A DNA stretch of 64,000 nucleotides from Candidatus Methylobacter oryzae (GTDB taxonomy: Bacteria; Pseudomonadota; Gammaproteobacteria; Methylococcales; Methylomonadaceae), in the NCBI GenBank assembly GCA_945861405.1, contig CAMAUL010000006.1, forward strand, positions 1 through 64,000, read 5' to 3'. Positions within the stretch are counted from its first letter, which is position 1; each line of letters starts with the position of its first letter. Below are positions 9,195 through 17,191 of this stretch, one piece after another. The notes below the pieces were generated by a model, which was not told where the DNA came from, did no database searches, and saw only the letters and a program-made list of their open reading frames with translations. Both the position numbers and the translations under genes were made by a program.

Positions 9195-10686
9195 ATGACA
9201 GATTCTATGGAAAAGATGCACTCGGCAAAGCTTCGCCTCCTCATGCTGCAACTTAAGCTTATGCTTGAACGAGGCAGGGTTTCAATCCTGGCCTTATTCT
9301 GCGCCACTGTACTAAGCGCCTGCGCAGTAGGCCCCGATTACCAGACCCCGACTACCGATGCCGGTCAAGCTTTCGCCAATGCCGTTCAACCGGAATTTTC
9401 AACGCAGAGTGTCGACGTAGCATGGTGGAAACTGTTTGAAGACCAAGAGCTAAATCAGCTGGTTGATCAAACAGTGCAGCATAACCGCAACCTTCAGGCC
9501 GCACGGGCTAATCTTCGCGAGGCGCGGGCTTTGTACCTCGATGCAGGCTTGAATATGCTGCCTACGGTGACCTCACATGCCAATGAAACGCAGCGCCGCT
9601 GCCTTAAACAACCTGTCTTACGCACCGCGTGAGCTGAAAATTTATAGCACCGGTTTCGATGCATTTTGGGAGCTTGACCTTTTCGGGCGAGTACGTCGCA
9701 ACCTGGAGGCGAGCAGCGATGAAGTCGATGCGCAGGAAGCCAATCTTCGGGATCTTGGCGTTAGCCTGATTGCAGAAACAGCCAGAAATTATTTCGAATT
9801 GCGCGGCCTGCAAAATCAGCTGGCAACGGCGAAAAAGAATGCCGAAAACCAGGCCAAAACGCTGGAAATAACCAAGGTCAGGCTAGAAGGCGGGCGTGGC
9901 ACCGAACTCGATACCTCGAGGGCAATAGCCCAGCTCGATACCACCCTGTCTACCATTCCCCCTCTGGACAACGCCATCCACCAAGCTATTCATCGCCTTG
10001 GCGTACTCACCGGCCAGCTTCCCGGCGCTTTGACTGAGAAATTATCGCAGCCCGCGCCGCTGCCCAAACTGCCCAAGACCATCAATATCGGTCAACCGGC
10101 TGAACTATTGCGCCGCCGCCCCGATATTCGTATTGCCGAGCGGGCGCTGGCAGCGGCTACCGCCCGCATCGGTGTGGCTACCGCCGATCTGTTCCCGAAG
10201 GTAACATTTGTAGGCACTATCTCGCTGGAAGCCAAAACTTTTACGGGATTGGGTGCTGCCAGTTCAGACGCCTATTCCTTGGGGCCGAAGATCACTTGGG
10301 CGGCACTGGATTTAGGTCGCGTCTATGCCAGAATTAAAGCTGCCGATGCCCGTGCCGAGGCCAGTTTGGCGCAGTACGAGCAGACGGTGCTGAGCGCCTT
10401 GGAAGAAACCGAAAACGCGCTGGTCAATTACAACCGGGAGCGAAATAGGCGCGATTTATTAACCTCGGCAGCCAAGTCCAGCGAAAGAGCCCATGAGTTG
10501 GCGCATCTGCGTTTTGCCGAAGGTGTCAGCGACTTTCTGACCGTACTGGATGCCGAATCGCGCCTGCTGCAAGACCAGGATCGCTTGGCTCAAAGCCAAA
10601 CCGCCTCGGCGACGGCACTGGCTGCGTTATACAAGGCATTGGGCGGAGGCTGGGAGTCGAACAGCGAGTTGAACAAAACAGATTAA
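9195..10686 (+). pseudogene. NodT/OprN-type outer-membrane efflux lipoprotein, frameshifted
   Basis: Outer-membrane channel of the RND pump, broken by one frameshift. The first part (9195 or 9261 to 9632) encodes a lipoprotein signal (VLSAC) and CAVGPDYQTP...WWKLFEDQELNQLV, typical of NodT-family channels. From about 9577-9605 homology continues in the +1 frame (RSAAALNNLSYAPRELKIYS, FDAFWELDLFGRVRRNLEA) through to NKTD at 10686. The switch lies in GAAACGCAGCGCCGC; loss of two bases or gain of one would explain it. If real, the pump lacks its own channel unless another one substitutes; a sequencing error is the alternative. The start is uncertain because no clear ribosome site is seen; 9261 gives the best signal peptide. 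Confidence 0.8.
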
Positions 10687-10695
10687 AATATAAGC

Positions 10696-10784
10696 GTGGG
10701 TTACATCTTTTCGTTACCCAACATTTTTGGCGTCCGATGATGCGGCGACCGGAATCCGTTGCAACATAATGCATATGGATGGTG
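10696..10784 (+). repeat. GCCCAACA-type MITE-like repeat, copy upstream of RelE module
   Basis: About 90 bases with the pattern GTGGGTTACATCTTTTCGTT, ACCCAACATTTTTGGCG, CCGGAATCCGTTG and GCATATGGATGGTGG. The same order of motifs recurs at 11362-11440 and, inverted, at 31651-31757, with a part at 30232-30260. The ends are roughly inverted. It encodes nothing. Two copies bracket the toxin-antitoxin pair at 10901-11351. Confidence 0.65.
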
Positions 10785-10900
10785 GATACAAGTGATTTGA
10801 TTTGAGTTTTGCAGATGTCTTGTGTGGTGAATATAAATTCACGTCGATTGGCCCTTTTTCGGTAAAATAAAACCTCTTAACCAATGGAGAGGCTCAAGCC

Positions 10901-11098
10901 ATGATCGAATTACCGTCACCTACCGAAACCCGCATTATTCAAGCGGCTCGCGACTCCGGTTTAAGCATTGCCACTTTTCTTGACCGATTACTTGAACAAT
11001 ATCAATTTGATCGGCAGGAAATAGATCAAGCCGAAGCCGCGCTAAAAGAAGAAGGGGGCATATCCCTTGAATCTTTCCGGGCGCAACATGGCATATAG
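10901..11098 (+). CDS. Putative antitoxin of RelE-type module
   Basis: A 65-residue acidic protein beginning MIELPSPTETRIIQAARDSG after a GGAGAGG ribosome site. It overlaps the RelE-like toxin gene by 11 bases, the usual antitoxin-toxin layout. The N-terminal half looks like a small helical DNA-binding or dimer unit; the C-terminal half (EAALKEEGGISLESFRAQHGI) would be the toxin-neutralising tail. The antitoxin family is not recognised with confidence; the call rests on size, position and overlap. Confidence 0.75.
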   Translation: MIELPSPTETRIIQAARDSGLSIATFLDRLLEQYQFDRQEIDQAEAALKEEGGISLESFRAQHGI

Positions 11099-11351
11099 CG
11101 TCATCATCAAGCCCAGTGCCAATAAAGCATTATTAAAATTACCGCGTAACATTCAAACCCGCATTGTCAATGTGCTTCAACAATTGGCCGATAATCCAAG
11201 GCCGCCCGGGGTTTTGAAATTGCAATCGTCATTTGATCTTTACCGGATACGTGTAGGCGACTACCGTATTGTTTATTCCATTGAAGACCAACAGATTCAG
11301 GTACTTGTTGCTACTATCGGTCACCGTAAAGACATTTACGATTCTCTTTAA
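11088..11351 (+). CDS. RelE/ParE-superfamily toxin
   Basis: An 87-residue protein from the ATG at 11088 (a TTG at 11067 in the same frame is less likely). It contains the RelE fold signatures FDLYRIRVGDYRIVYSIED and VATIGHRKDIYDSL, with Arg residues in the RIRVGDYR strand and the C-terminal HRKDIY typical of ribosome-dependent mRNA interferases. It forms a toxin-antitoxin operon with the overlapping upstream gene. A fragment matching its last 18 codons with three substitutions lies at 31594-31650. Confidence 0.9.
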   Translation: MAYSVIIKPSANKALLKLPRNIQTRIVNVLQQLADNPRPPGVLKLQSSFDLYRIRVGDYRIVYSIEDQQIQVLVATIGHRKDIYDSL

Positions 11352-11613
11352 TTGGCAGTGGGGTAGGGTGGGCAACATTTTGGCGTTTGATGGTGAGAAA
11401 CCGAAATCCGTTACCATATTGTGTATATGAATGTTGGGCGTAAACGAGGGTGTTCAATCTACAGAGCTTGTTTTCCAAGTGCCGTAGGCTGGGTAGGGCA
11501 ACGCGAAACCCAGATTTGATGCGAACAACGCTGGGTTTCATTGCATTCTACCCAGCCTACTGCACTTGTGTATAAAGACGAGAGCTGGAGCTTGGGAACC
11601 AGTAAATCATCGC
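11352..11613 (+). repeat. Cluster of three short repeat elements
   Basis: This gap has no gene. It holds a second GCCCAACA-type element at 11362-11440, then a palindromic element at 11483-11562 with inverted ends GTAGGCTGGGTAG and CTACCCAGCCTAC and an inner GAAACCCAG/CTGGGTTTC pair, then half of a TTCCCAAGCTCC-type repeat (GAGCTGGAGCTTGGGAACC) near 11579-11601. Confidence 0.7.
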
Positions 11614-13680
11614 CTAAAACCTAATCGACGCCGTCAGCCTCAACATACGCGGTTCCACCGGATGCTTGAGTATGCCATCCACACCACCAGCAGCTTCACC
11701 CTGCAAACGCGAAGTATAAGCATAAGCGGTGTCATTACTCTTGGAACCCAGCACATTGAATAGATCAAGCTCAAACTTTAAGTCCTTATGCTCATAACCA
11801 AGCCCCCAGTTAACCAGCGTCGTATTACCAGCGGTCAGGTTGCCGCTGTCATTCAGCGGAATATCGCCGAAATGGCGCAAGCGTAAGGTAGTAAAGGTGT
11901 GAAAGGGCAGTTGCACCACCGCCCCGGCGCTGATTACGCGGCCTACCGAATTGGGGATGTGGTTGGTCTCGCGCGGTACGCCGACATACTGCGCTTTTGA
12001 AAAAGACAGGTCGGCATCCAGGGTCAGGCTGTCATTGACTTGGTAGGTATTGCTCCACTCCACGCCGTGCCGTTCGCTACGTCCGCTGGGTTCGGTGCTG
12101 CTGGCATCGCCGACGAAAATAAGTTCTGAATTCATCTGCATCCACCACAGCGCCACAGTGGAATTCAAGCCCGGAATAAACTGATTGCGCAGCCCGATTT
12201 CACCGCCGCGCGACCGCACCAACGGCGAGACCGAATTGGCTGGATCACCGCTGACCGGGTTAACCTGCAAGGTAGCGCCGCGCGCGTCGTTGGAGTGGTG
12301 GCCGTAACCCAGATTAACAAATACTTCGTTATCAACCCAAGGGCCGAAAATCAGGCTGAGTTTGGGGCTGAGCAAGGATGCGTTGCGTTGACCTGAATTG
12401 GCCGCGAGTGTCCGGCTGCTGACATTAATATCCAAAAAATCGGCGCGTAGCCCGGAAATGCTGCGGAATTTTTCCAGCCACTGAACCTGGTTTTTCAGGT
12501 AGACCGCGACGCTGGTTTCGCTAATGTCATCCTGGCGCACGGTCTGGAAAATCCGCCGTTGTTCAGTGCGGTTTAACGCGGCTCCGATGACCTCGTCATG
12601 GCGGATTTGCAGGCCTAAGCTGTTATCGACATCCAGTCCGAACCATTTGGCAAACCAGGTTTGTTCGCCGTTGCCGCCGGTGACCACGCGGCGCTCGGTT
12701 TGATGTACTTGGTCGCCCTGCACGGGATTGTCAAGGAAGCCGGTAGGGTTGGAATAAAGGTTGAGGTCGTAATAGACAAGGTAGGCATTAAAGTCGTTTT
12801 TGTAGCCGTCGCCCCGGCTCCAGAGGTTGCTCGACAAGCTGTAACGATTGCTGTCGCCGCCATCGGATCTATCCATGCTGCCGTATAAATCAAGCGTACC
12901 GCTATCGATAGCCCGCGCCGGAATCTGGTTGGTCGCGTTCCAGCTGGAGTGATAGGCTTTGGCGTTGACCGACAAGCCCCAGTCTTTGTTGTCCACGGTG
13001 TAGCGCAGCATGCCGTTGTACTTGCCCAAGTCTTCCGGCTGTTGCCATACGCCGTTATAAGCATTGAATTCGCCAGCCGCCAGTAAATTGCCGGAACCGA
13101 TATTTTTGGAATCGGCCAGTAGCGCCCGGTAATAGCCGAACTCGCCGCCGGTAAATTTGAGCAGTCCCTTGGGCAACACCGGCATGGTGTGCATACGCGC
13201 ATAACCGGCGGAAGAAAAATCCCCTGCATCGGCGTAATAAGGCCCTTTGCCGTAGTCGATATTGTCGACCAGTTCGGGGATTACGCTGTTCAAATCCAGA
13301 TAGCCTTGCCCGTGCGCATGGCTGGGCATGTTCATCGGCACGCCATCCACCATCACCGAAAAGTCGGTGCCGTGATCCAGGTTAAAGCCGCGCAAATAAA
13401 ACTGGTTGGCCTTGCCCGAGCCGCTGTGCTGGGTTGCCAGCGCGCCGGGCACCATTTCGACCAGTTCACCGGGTCTAGCCAAGGGCCGAAAGCTAAGCTC
13501 CGCTTGTCCTGCCACGCCTTGCGATGCCGATGCCGCCACGCCCAACAAATCAGTGGCCCGGCCTTTGACCTCCATCGTGTCCAGCGTAACGGTTTTCGTT
13601 TTATCGGTGGATAAAGCTTGCGAGGGTTGTGCCTGGATAAATCCGGCGATGATTAATGAGCTGAAGATAAATTTTTGCAT
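11614..13680 (-). CDS. TonB-dependent outer-membrane receptor, probably for cobalamin or related corrinoid
   Basis: A 688-residue TonB-dependent receptor. The ATG at 13680 follows GAGGACACTC and gives a signal peptide (FIFSSLIIAGFIQAQPSQA); an upstream in-frame start at 13872 lies inside the riboswitch and is unlikely. The plug domain spans about residues 30-170 (VTLDTMEVKGRA, ELVEMVPGALATQHSGSGKA, FYLRGFNLDHGTDFSVMVDG); the rest is a beta-barrel ending in aromatic SIRF. A cobalamin riboswitch directly upstream shows B12-responsive control, so corrinoid uptake is the best guess. It is not a clear BtuB orthologue and could carry another ligand under B12 control. Confidence 0.9.
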   Translation of the reverse strand: MQKFIFSSLIIAGFIQAQPSQALSTDKTKTVTLDTMEVKGRATDLLGVAASASQGVAGQAELSFRPLARPGELVEMVPGALATQHSGSGKANQFYLRGFNLDHGTDFSVMVDGVPMNMPSHAHGQGYLDLNSVIPELVDNIDYGKGPYYADAGDFSSAGYARMHTMPVLPKGLLKFTGGEFGYYRALLADSKNIGSGNLLAAGEFNAYNGVWQQPEDLGKYNGMLRYTVDNKDWGLSVNAKAYHSSWNATNQIPARAIDSGTLDLYGSMDRSDGGDSNRYSLSSNLWSRGDGYKNDFNAYLVYYDLNLYSNPTGFLDNPVQGDQVHQTERRVVTGGNGEQTWFAKWFGLDVDNSLGLQIRHDEVIGAALNRTEQRRIFQTVRQDDISETSVAVYLKNQVQWLEKFRSISGLRADFLDINVSSRTLAANSGQRNASLLSPKLSLIFGPWVDNEVFVNLGYGHHSNDARGATLQVNPVSGDPANSVSPLVRSRGGEIGLRNQFIPGLNSTVALWWMQMNSELIFVGDASSTEPSGRSERHGVEWSNTYQVNDSLTLDADLSFSKAQYVGVPRETNHIPNSVGRVISAGAVVQLPFHTFTTLRLRHFGDIPLNDSGNLTAGNTTLVNWGLGYEHKDLKFELDLFNVLGSKSNDTAYAYTSRLQGEAAGGVDGILKHPVEPRMLRLTASIRF

Positions 13681-13805
13681 GAGTGTCCTCGTTGCGCCGC
13701 CCGCGCATGGAAAGTTGTTTTCACAACAGAGGACAAAGAAAGCGAGAGATGACGGGAGTTGGACTGTCACTTTCGCAGACAGCCCTCCGCTGTACCGAAT
13801 TAAAC

Positions 13806-13993
13806 TCTCGGGCCGGTCTCCGGGCTTATAAGTGGCGTTAGCCTGAATCATCGCCTTCCCATGCGTGAACACAGTGGCATCTCGATGAAACTTTACTTAT
13901 ATACCGTTGCGGGGGCAGCGTCGGATTTGGCCTAAACCTTACCGACTTCCCGTTTAACCATTGGGTCTGAAAAACCCTCTGGAACCTGAAAGC
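13806..13993 (-). promoter_or_regulatory. Cobalamin riboswitch upstream of the TonB receptor
   Basis: On the minus strand the conserved core appears in order: GGGAAGTCGGT, then AAATCC, then CTGCCCCCGCAACGGTAT, and at the 3' end GCCCGGAGACCGGCC. These match the GGGAA..GGT..TCC..GCCCCCGCAAC..GCCxGGAGACCxGCC pattern of the AdoCbl riboswitch family. It sits about 125 bases upstream of the receptor start, so high cobalamin should shut down receptor expression. The 5' boundary is approximate. Confidence 0.93.
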
Positions 13994-14116
13994 TGTGAGG
14001 ATTATAAAGGGTAGGGGGATAAAGCAACAAGCTGGATTGGGTTTTGTGGAATTAGTTTTTTGTATTTCAGTATGCCATAGCGTACGATAATGTTTATCTA
14101 ACTCAGGAGCACTAAA

Positions 14117-14359
14117 ATGCAGACACTCAGCGCAAGTGAGGCACGGGCGAATCTTTACCGGCTCATTGATGATGCCGCTACATCCCACGAACCACTCGTT
14201 ATTACCGGCAAACGCAACAATGCGGTTCTTATTGCGGAAGAAGATTGGTCTGCAATCCAGGAAACTTTATATCTGTTGTCCATTCCCGGTATGCGCGAGT
14301 CCATACGTGACGGCATGAATACCCCTGTTAGCGAATGCGAGACGGTGCTTGATTGGTGA
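14117..14359 (+). CDS. yefM: YefM-type antitoxin (Phd/YefM family)
   Basis: An 80-residue protein beginning MQTLSASEARANLYRLIDDA after an AGGAG site, the classic Phd/YefM N-terminal DNA-binding and dimer fold (SASEARANL, PLVITGKRNNAVLIAEEDW). The acidic C-terminus would wrap around YoeB. The toxin gene begins at its stop, overlapping by 4 bases. The complex normally represses its own promoter. Confidence 0.93.
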   Translation: MQTLSASEARANLYRLIDDAATSHEPLVITGKRNNAVLIAEEDWSAIQETLYLLSIPGMRESIRDGMNTPVSECETVLDW

Positions 14360-14619
14360 GTTGGCTGTTAATCTATACAGCACAAGCCAAGAAGGACGCG
14401 AAAAAATTGGCTCATGCAGGTTTAAAAGAAAATGCGCTTGCCTTGCTCAAACTGATCGAAACTAATCCCTATCAAAATCCGCCTCCATACGAAAAGCTTA
14501 TTGGCGATCTTTCGGGCGCTTATTCGAGGCGTATCAACATTCAGCACCGATTAGTCTATGAGGTGCTTAGCGATCAACAGTCGGTCAAAGTGCTGAAAAT
14601 GTGGTCGCATTATGAATAA
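14356..14619 (+). CDS. yoeB: YoeB-type mRNA interferase toxin
   Basis: An 87-residue Txe/YoeB toxin that cleaves mRNA on the ribosome. The GTG at 14356 overlaps the antitoxin stop (GTGA); a TTG lies one codon upstream. Family features are LLIYTAQAKKDAKKLA at the start, NPYQNPPPYEKLIGDLSGAYSRRINIQHRLVYEV in the core, and the C-terminal KMWSHYE containing the catalytic His-Tyr. It appears intact and converges with the lipid operon on the other strand, with a 9-base gap. Confidence 0.92.
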   Translation: MSWLLIYTAQAKKDAKKLAHAGLKENALALLKLIETNPYQNPPPYEKLIGDLSGAYSRRINIQHRLVYEVLSDQQSVKVLKMWSHYE

Positions 14620-14628
14620 TGTGTAGAC

Positions 14629-15219
14629 TTATCTTTGGCGATTATCCGGCGCGGAACGCTTCACCACATCCCAGACTGAACGCAGATTGGATTCAGGCTC
14701 ATGCAAAAGCCAAGTGATCACGATTTCTTCAATGGCCGCAACAATGCACATTACGGCAGCCACCTGGAACGGCCAGGGCGGGCCGCCCAGAAACAGCACA
14801 TACAAGGTTAAGCCCATTGCGGCAGCGGCGATTTTTACCCCCCAGGTGTGGTAGCTGGTAAAACGCCCGAATTTGAGCATACCTGCCAGGGCAGGCAGCA
14901 GGCAACTGGCGATAATCAGGCCGACATAAAGCAGCTCCCGGCCCATTATATCAGGCCATAACCACCAACAACACAGTGCAATGGTCAGGTAAGTAATAAC
15001 GTCTGCCCAGCTGTCGAGGGTGGCGCCAAACTGGGTAACTTGTCCGGTCAGGCGGGCGGCCAGGCCATCAAGCAAATCGGAAGCAAAGGTAATAGCAAGC
15101 AGCCCCATAAAGGCGATGGGGTAGTCATGCCATGCCATCCACAGCAAAACAGGCGCTGCGACAAAGCGGAACCCGGTCAGCAGGTTGGGCAATGTCAGTT
15201 TGGACTGTGCGTCATTCAT
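14629..15219 (-). CDS. CDP-alcohol phosphatidyltransferase family membrane enzyme
   Basis: A 196-residue polytopic enzyme. The CDP-alcohol phosphotransferase motif is present as ASDLLDGLAARLTGQVTQFGATLDSWAD (DG..AR....G..LD..AD). Such enzymes move a phosphatidyl group from a CDP-lipid to an alcohol such as glycerol-3-phosphate, serine or inositol. The ATG at 15219 overlaps the stop of the upstream phosphatase gene (ATGA). It is third in an operon with a CDP-archaeol-synthase homologue, so a pathway of CDP-lipid synthesis then head-group transfer is plausible. The head group cannot be deduced. Confidence 0.85.
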   Translation of the reverse strand: MNDAQSKLTLPNLLTGFRFVAAPVLLWMAWHDYPIAFMGLLAITFASDLLDGLAARLTGQVTQFGATLDSWADVITYLTIALCCWWLWPDIMGRELLYVGLIIASCLLPALAGMLKFGRFTSYHTWGVKIAAAAMGLTLYVLFLGGPPWPFQVAAVMCIVAAIEEIVITWLLHEPESNLRSVWDVVKRSAPDNRQR

Positions 15220-16070
15220 AAGGTAAACGTGGCGGTCAATGGCGCATGGTCTGACAGTGCATGCCATGGTGCATAAGTCAGCCGTTCGCAGGATACCGGT
15301 GTTAATCCGCGATAATAAATGCGATCCATCGGCAAGAACGGCAGCCAGGACGGAAAGCTTCGCGCATAGCGGCCATGCGTCTCGCGGAAAATCTCCTGCA
15401 AGCCCAGATGGTCATGGAACAGGCGGTCGGCCTGCCCCAGCCAGTCGTTGAAATCACCGGCGATAATCAGCGGCGCATCGTGCGGCACATGGCTGTCGAT
15501 CCGCGCGGATAATTTGCCTATTTGTAGGCGGCGCTCTTTGCCGATCAAGCCGAAATGAATGCACACAACATGCACATCCTGGCTGCTCCCAGGCAGTCGG
15601 TCGCATCGGTTCCCTACCGATTGCGACACCTCTGACCTCCAGGGAGGGAGGAAATGCCGAGGACTGCCGGGAGCAGTCTCGGCCGCCATCCCTGGCAGTC
15701 GAATAACGCCATGCAACAGGCTGCGACTGGCCCAGGGGAAGGGCGATACGTTAATGTTTTCCCAACGCTCGAACGGATGTTTGCTCAGAATCGCATTGCC
15801 GTGATGGCCGGCATTGTAAACTGCATTCTTGCCGTAGGCGTGGAAAGGCCAGGTGTTTTCAGCGAGAAACTCAAGCTGGGACAAGACAGGCCAGTCGGCG
15901 ATTTTTTGCTGATGGCGCTGGTGTTCGCCCTGCATTTCCTGCAAGAACATCAAATCGGCATCGGCGGCTATCAGTGCATCCCGGATTTGGTGCAGCACAA
16001 AGCGCCGATTGGTGGCACTGAAACCTTTGTGGATGTTATAGGTTAATACTCGTAATTCTTTTCCACTCAT
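15216..16070 (-). CDS. Endonuclease/exonuclease/phosphatase family protein (YbhP-like)
   Basis: A 284-residue EEP-fold protein. Conserved pieces are LRVLTYNIHKGF near the start (catalytic Asn), DLMFLQEMQGEH (metal-binding Glu), IIAGDFNDW (Asp/Asn pair) and the final LSDHAPLTATFTL (SDH). YbhP in E. coli sits beside the cardiolipin synthase gene clsB, and here the gene lies between two CDP-lipid genes, which favours a lipid phosphodiesterase role. About 35 residues near 125-160 (rich in Pro, Ser and Arg) come from a palindromic repeat inserted in frame. ATG 16070 was chosen; a GTG at 16076 is possible. Confidence 0.85.
   Translation of the reverse strand: MSGKELRVLTYNIHKGFSATNRRFVLHQIRDALIAADADLMFLQEMQGEHQRHQQKIADWPVLSQLEFLAENTWPFHAYGKNAVYNAGHHGNAILSKHPFERWENINVSPFPWASRSLLHGVIRLPGMAAETAPGSPRHFLPPWRSEVSQSVGNRCDRLPGSSQDVHVVCIHFGLIGKERRLQIGKLSARIDSHVPHDAPLIIAGDFNDWLGQADRLFHDHLGLQEIFRETHGRYARSFPSWLPFLPMDRIYYRGLTPVSCERLTYAPWHALSDHAPLTATFTL
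15583..15676 (-). repeat. Palindromic repeat inside the YbhP-like gene
   Basis: The outer arms are TGCTCCCAGGCAGTC (15584-15598) and GACTGCCGGGAGCA (15662-15675), complementary except for a one-base bulge. Between them lie a second hairpin, GTCGCATCGGT/ACCGATTGCGAC, and a CCTCC/GGAGG pair. The block keeps the reading frame and encodes the Pro/Ser-rich stretch of the protein. It looks like a structured repeat that landed in frame. Confidence 0.7.
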
Positions 16071-16075
16071 ACGCA

Positions 16076-16579
16076 CTAATAAGGCCGTTTTCGAATATGC
16101 AGCCGGTAAAGCACCGGCGAGACCAGTTCCTCAATCAGGAAAAAAATCGCCACAACCAGGACGATGTCGATCAGGCTCAGCGCCAGCGGCTCTTTTAACA
16201 GTAATATCGGTAACAATGACTCAGGCACTGTATCGAGACCTCGCGCACGGCTGCTTTCAGTTCGACTCATTCGGCGTTTGATAAAGCTTGCCAGCAAGTC
16301 GCCGGTCATTGCCAGAGCGCCGAATAACGCCCCGGTCAAAGGTTCTAATCCGCATAAAACTGCTACCAGGGTGGTGAAAAAAACAGCTGAACACAAGCCG
16401 CGCCAAGTTTTGCTGTTGCCGAACAAGCGATGACCGTCGCTTAAGGTTAATCTGTTATCCACCGGCCATGCCCAGCGCTTACTCAGCATTTTATTGACCA
16501 GCACCGGCGCGCCGTTCGCAGCAACCAGCAATGCGACAGCCTGAGTGACGCAATATAAACTCACCGATAACTCAGTCAT
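16076..16579 (-). CDS. CDP-archaeol synthase (CarS/DUF46) homologue
   Basis: A 167-residue membrane protein with about five helices. It shows signatures of the CarS family: N-terminal NGAPVLVNKM, DGHRLFGNSKTWRG, a GALFGALAMTGDLLASFIKRR segment and DTVPESLLP. In archaea CarS transfers CMP from CTP onto unsaturated archaetidic acid; bacterial homologues are little studied. The ATG at 16579 is preceded by GAGG at good spacing; an ATG at 16594 would add five residues. It heads an operon with the YbhP-like phosphatase and a phosphatidyltransferase. Confidence 0.85.
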   Translation of the reverse strand: MTELSVSLYCVTQAVALLVAANGAPVLVNKMLSKRWAWPVDNRLTLSDGHRLFGNSKTWRGLCSAVFFTTLVAVLCGLEPLTGALFGALAMTGDLLASFIKRRMSRTESSRARGLDTVPESLLPILLLKEPLALSLIDIVLVVAIFFLIEELVSPVLYRLHIRKRPY

Positions 16580-16635
16580 ATTGATAAACCTCATGCTCTG
16601 AAACGCTAATTTTTTCTGATTAGCAAGAAACCTCA

Positions 16636-16842
16636 GCCAACACCGTCATACTGGCAGGGATGCCAGTATCCAGTCACATGGATGTGGTGGCTGAACCCTT
16701 GAAAAATTACCATCCATGGCGCTGGATTCCGGCATAACCCACAGGGCCGATATTGCATAAGGCCATGGATGGCCTGTAGTAGAGCAACGCAGGAGCAGTT
16801 GCCGAGGAGCAAATATCTGTCCTTGCCGGAATGACGAACCTT
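16636..16842 (+). repeat. Nested repeats: CGTCATACTGGCA element with a GCTCCTCGGCAA insert
   Basis: The 16595-16996 gap has no gene except the promoter region of trm112. An outer palindromic element has the ends ACCGTCATACTGGCAGGGAT and CCTTGCCGGAATGACG, with GATGCCAGTATCCAG and GCTGGATTCCGGCAT inside. Another repeat (about 16747-16828) lies inside it. Read on the minus strand this is nearly identical, over about 75 bases, to 35487-35569. A related outer element lies inside the MITE at 21799-21944. Confidence 0.75.
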
Positions 16843-16996
16843 TTAGCATCATGTTAATCATGATCTTATTTGACCATAGTTGGCAAACTCTGTCGATTCA
16901 GTTTGTCGCCGGTTAAGCCCACAAAACAGGCCGCTTAAAAATACTGTAAAATGCTGTAAAATACCCAAACAGTAAAAATCACTTTAAGAGAAAACC

Positions 16997-17191
16997 ATGA
17001 TAGATAAAAAACTGCTCGATATTCTGGCCTGTCCTTTATGCAAGAGTCCGTTGATTTATGACAAGTCCAAGCAGGAACTTATCTGCAAAGCCGACCGTAT
17101 CGCTTTCCCGATTCGTGACGATATTCCGGTCATGTTGGAAGATGAAGCCCGCGAATTAACCCATGACGAAATCGAAGCATTAGCCAAATGA
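16997..17191 (+). CDS. Trm112 family small zinc-ribbon protein
   Basis: A 64-residue protein of the Trm112/YcaR family. It starts [19 protein letters not shown] with the CPLC motif, followed by [20 protein letters not shown], the conserved C-terminal pattern. In other organisms Trm112 proteins stabilise methyltransferases; bacterial YcaR is often encoded next to kdsB, as here. Its stop overlaps the kdsB start by 4 bases. Confidence 0.93.
   Translation: MIDKKLLDILACPLCKSPLIYDKSKQELICKADRIAFPIRDDIPVMLEDEARELTHDEIEALAK

Noticed and set aside
12615-13229. A 204-codon frame on the same strand as the TonB receptor
   Set aside because: It overlaps the receptor in another frame, is Thr/Ala/Pro-biased and has no recognised motif.
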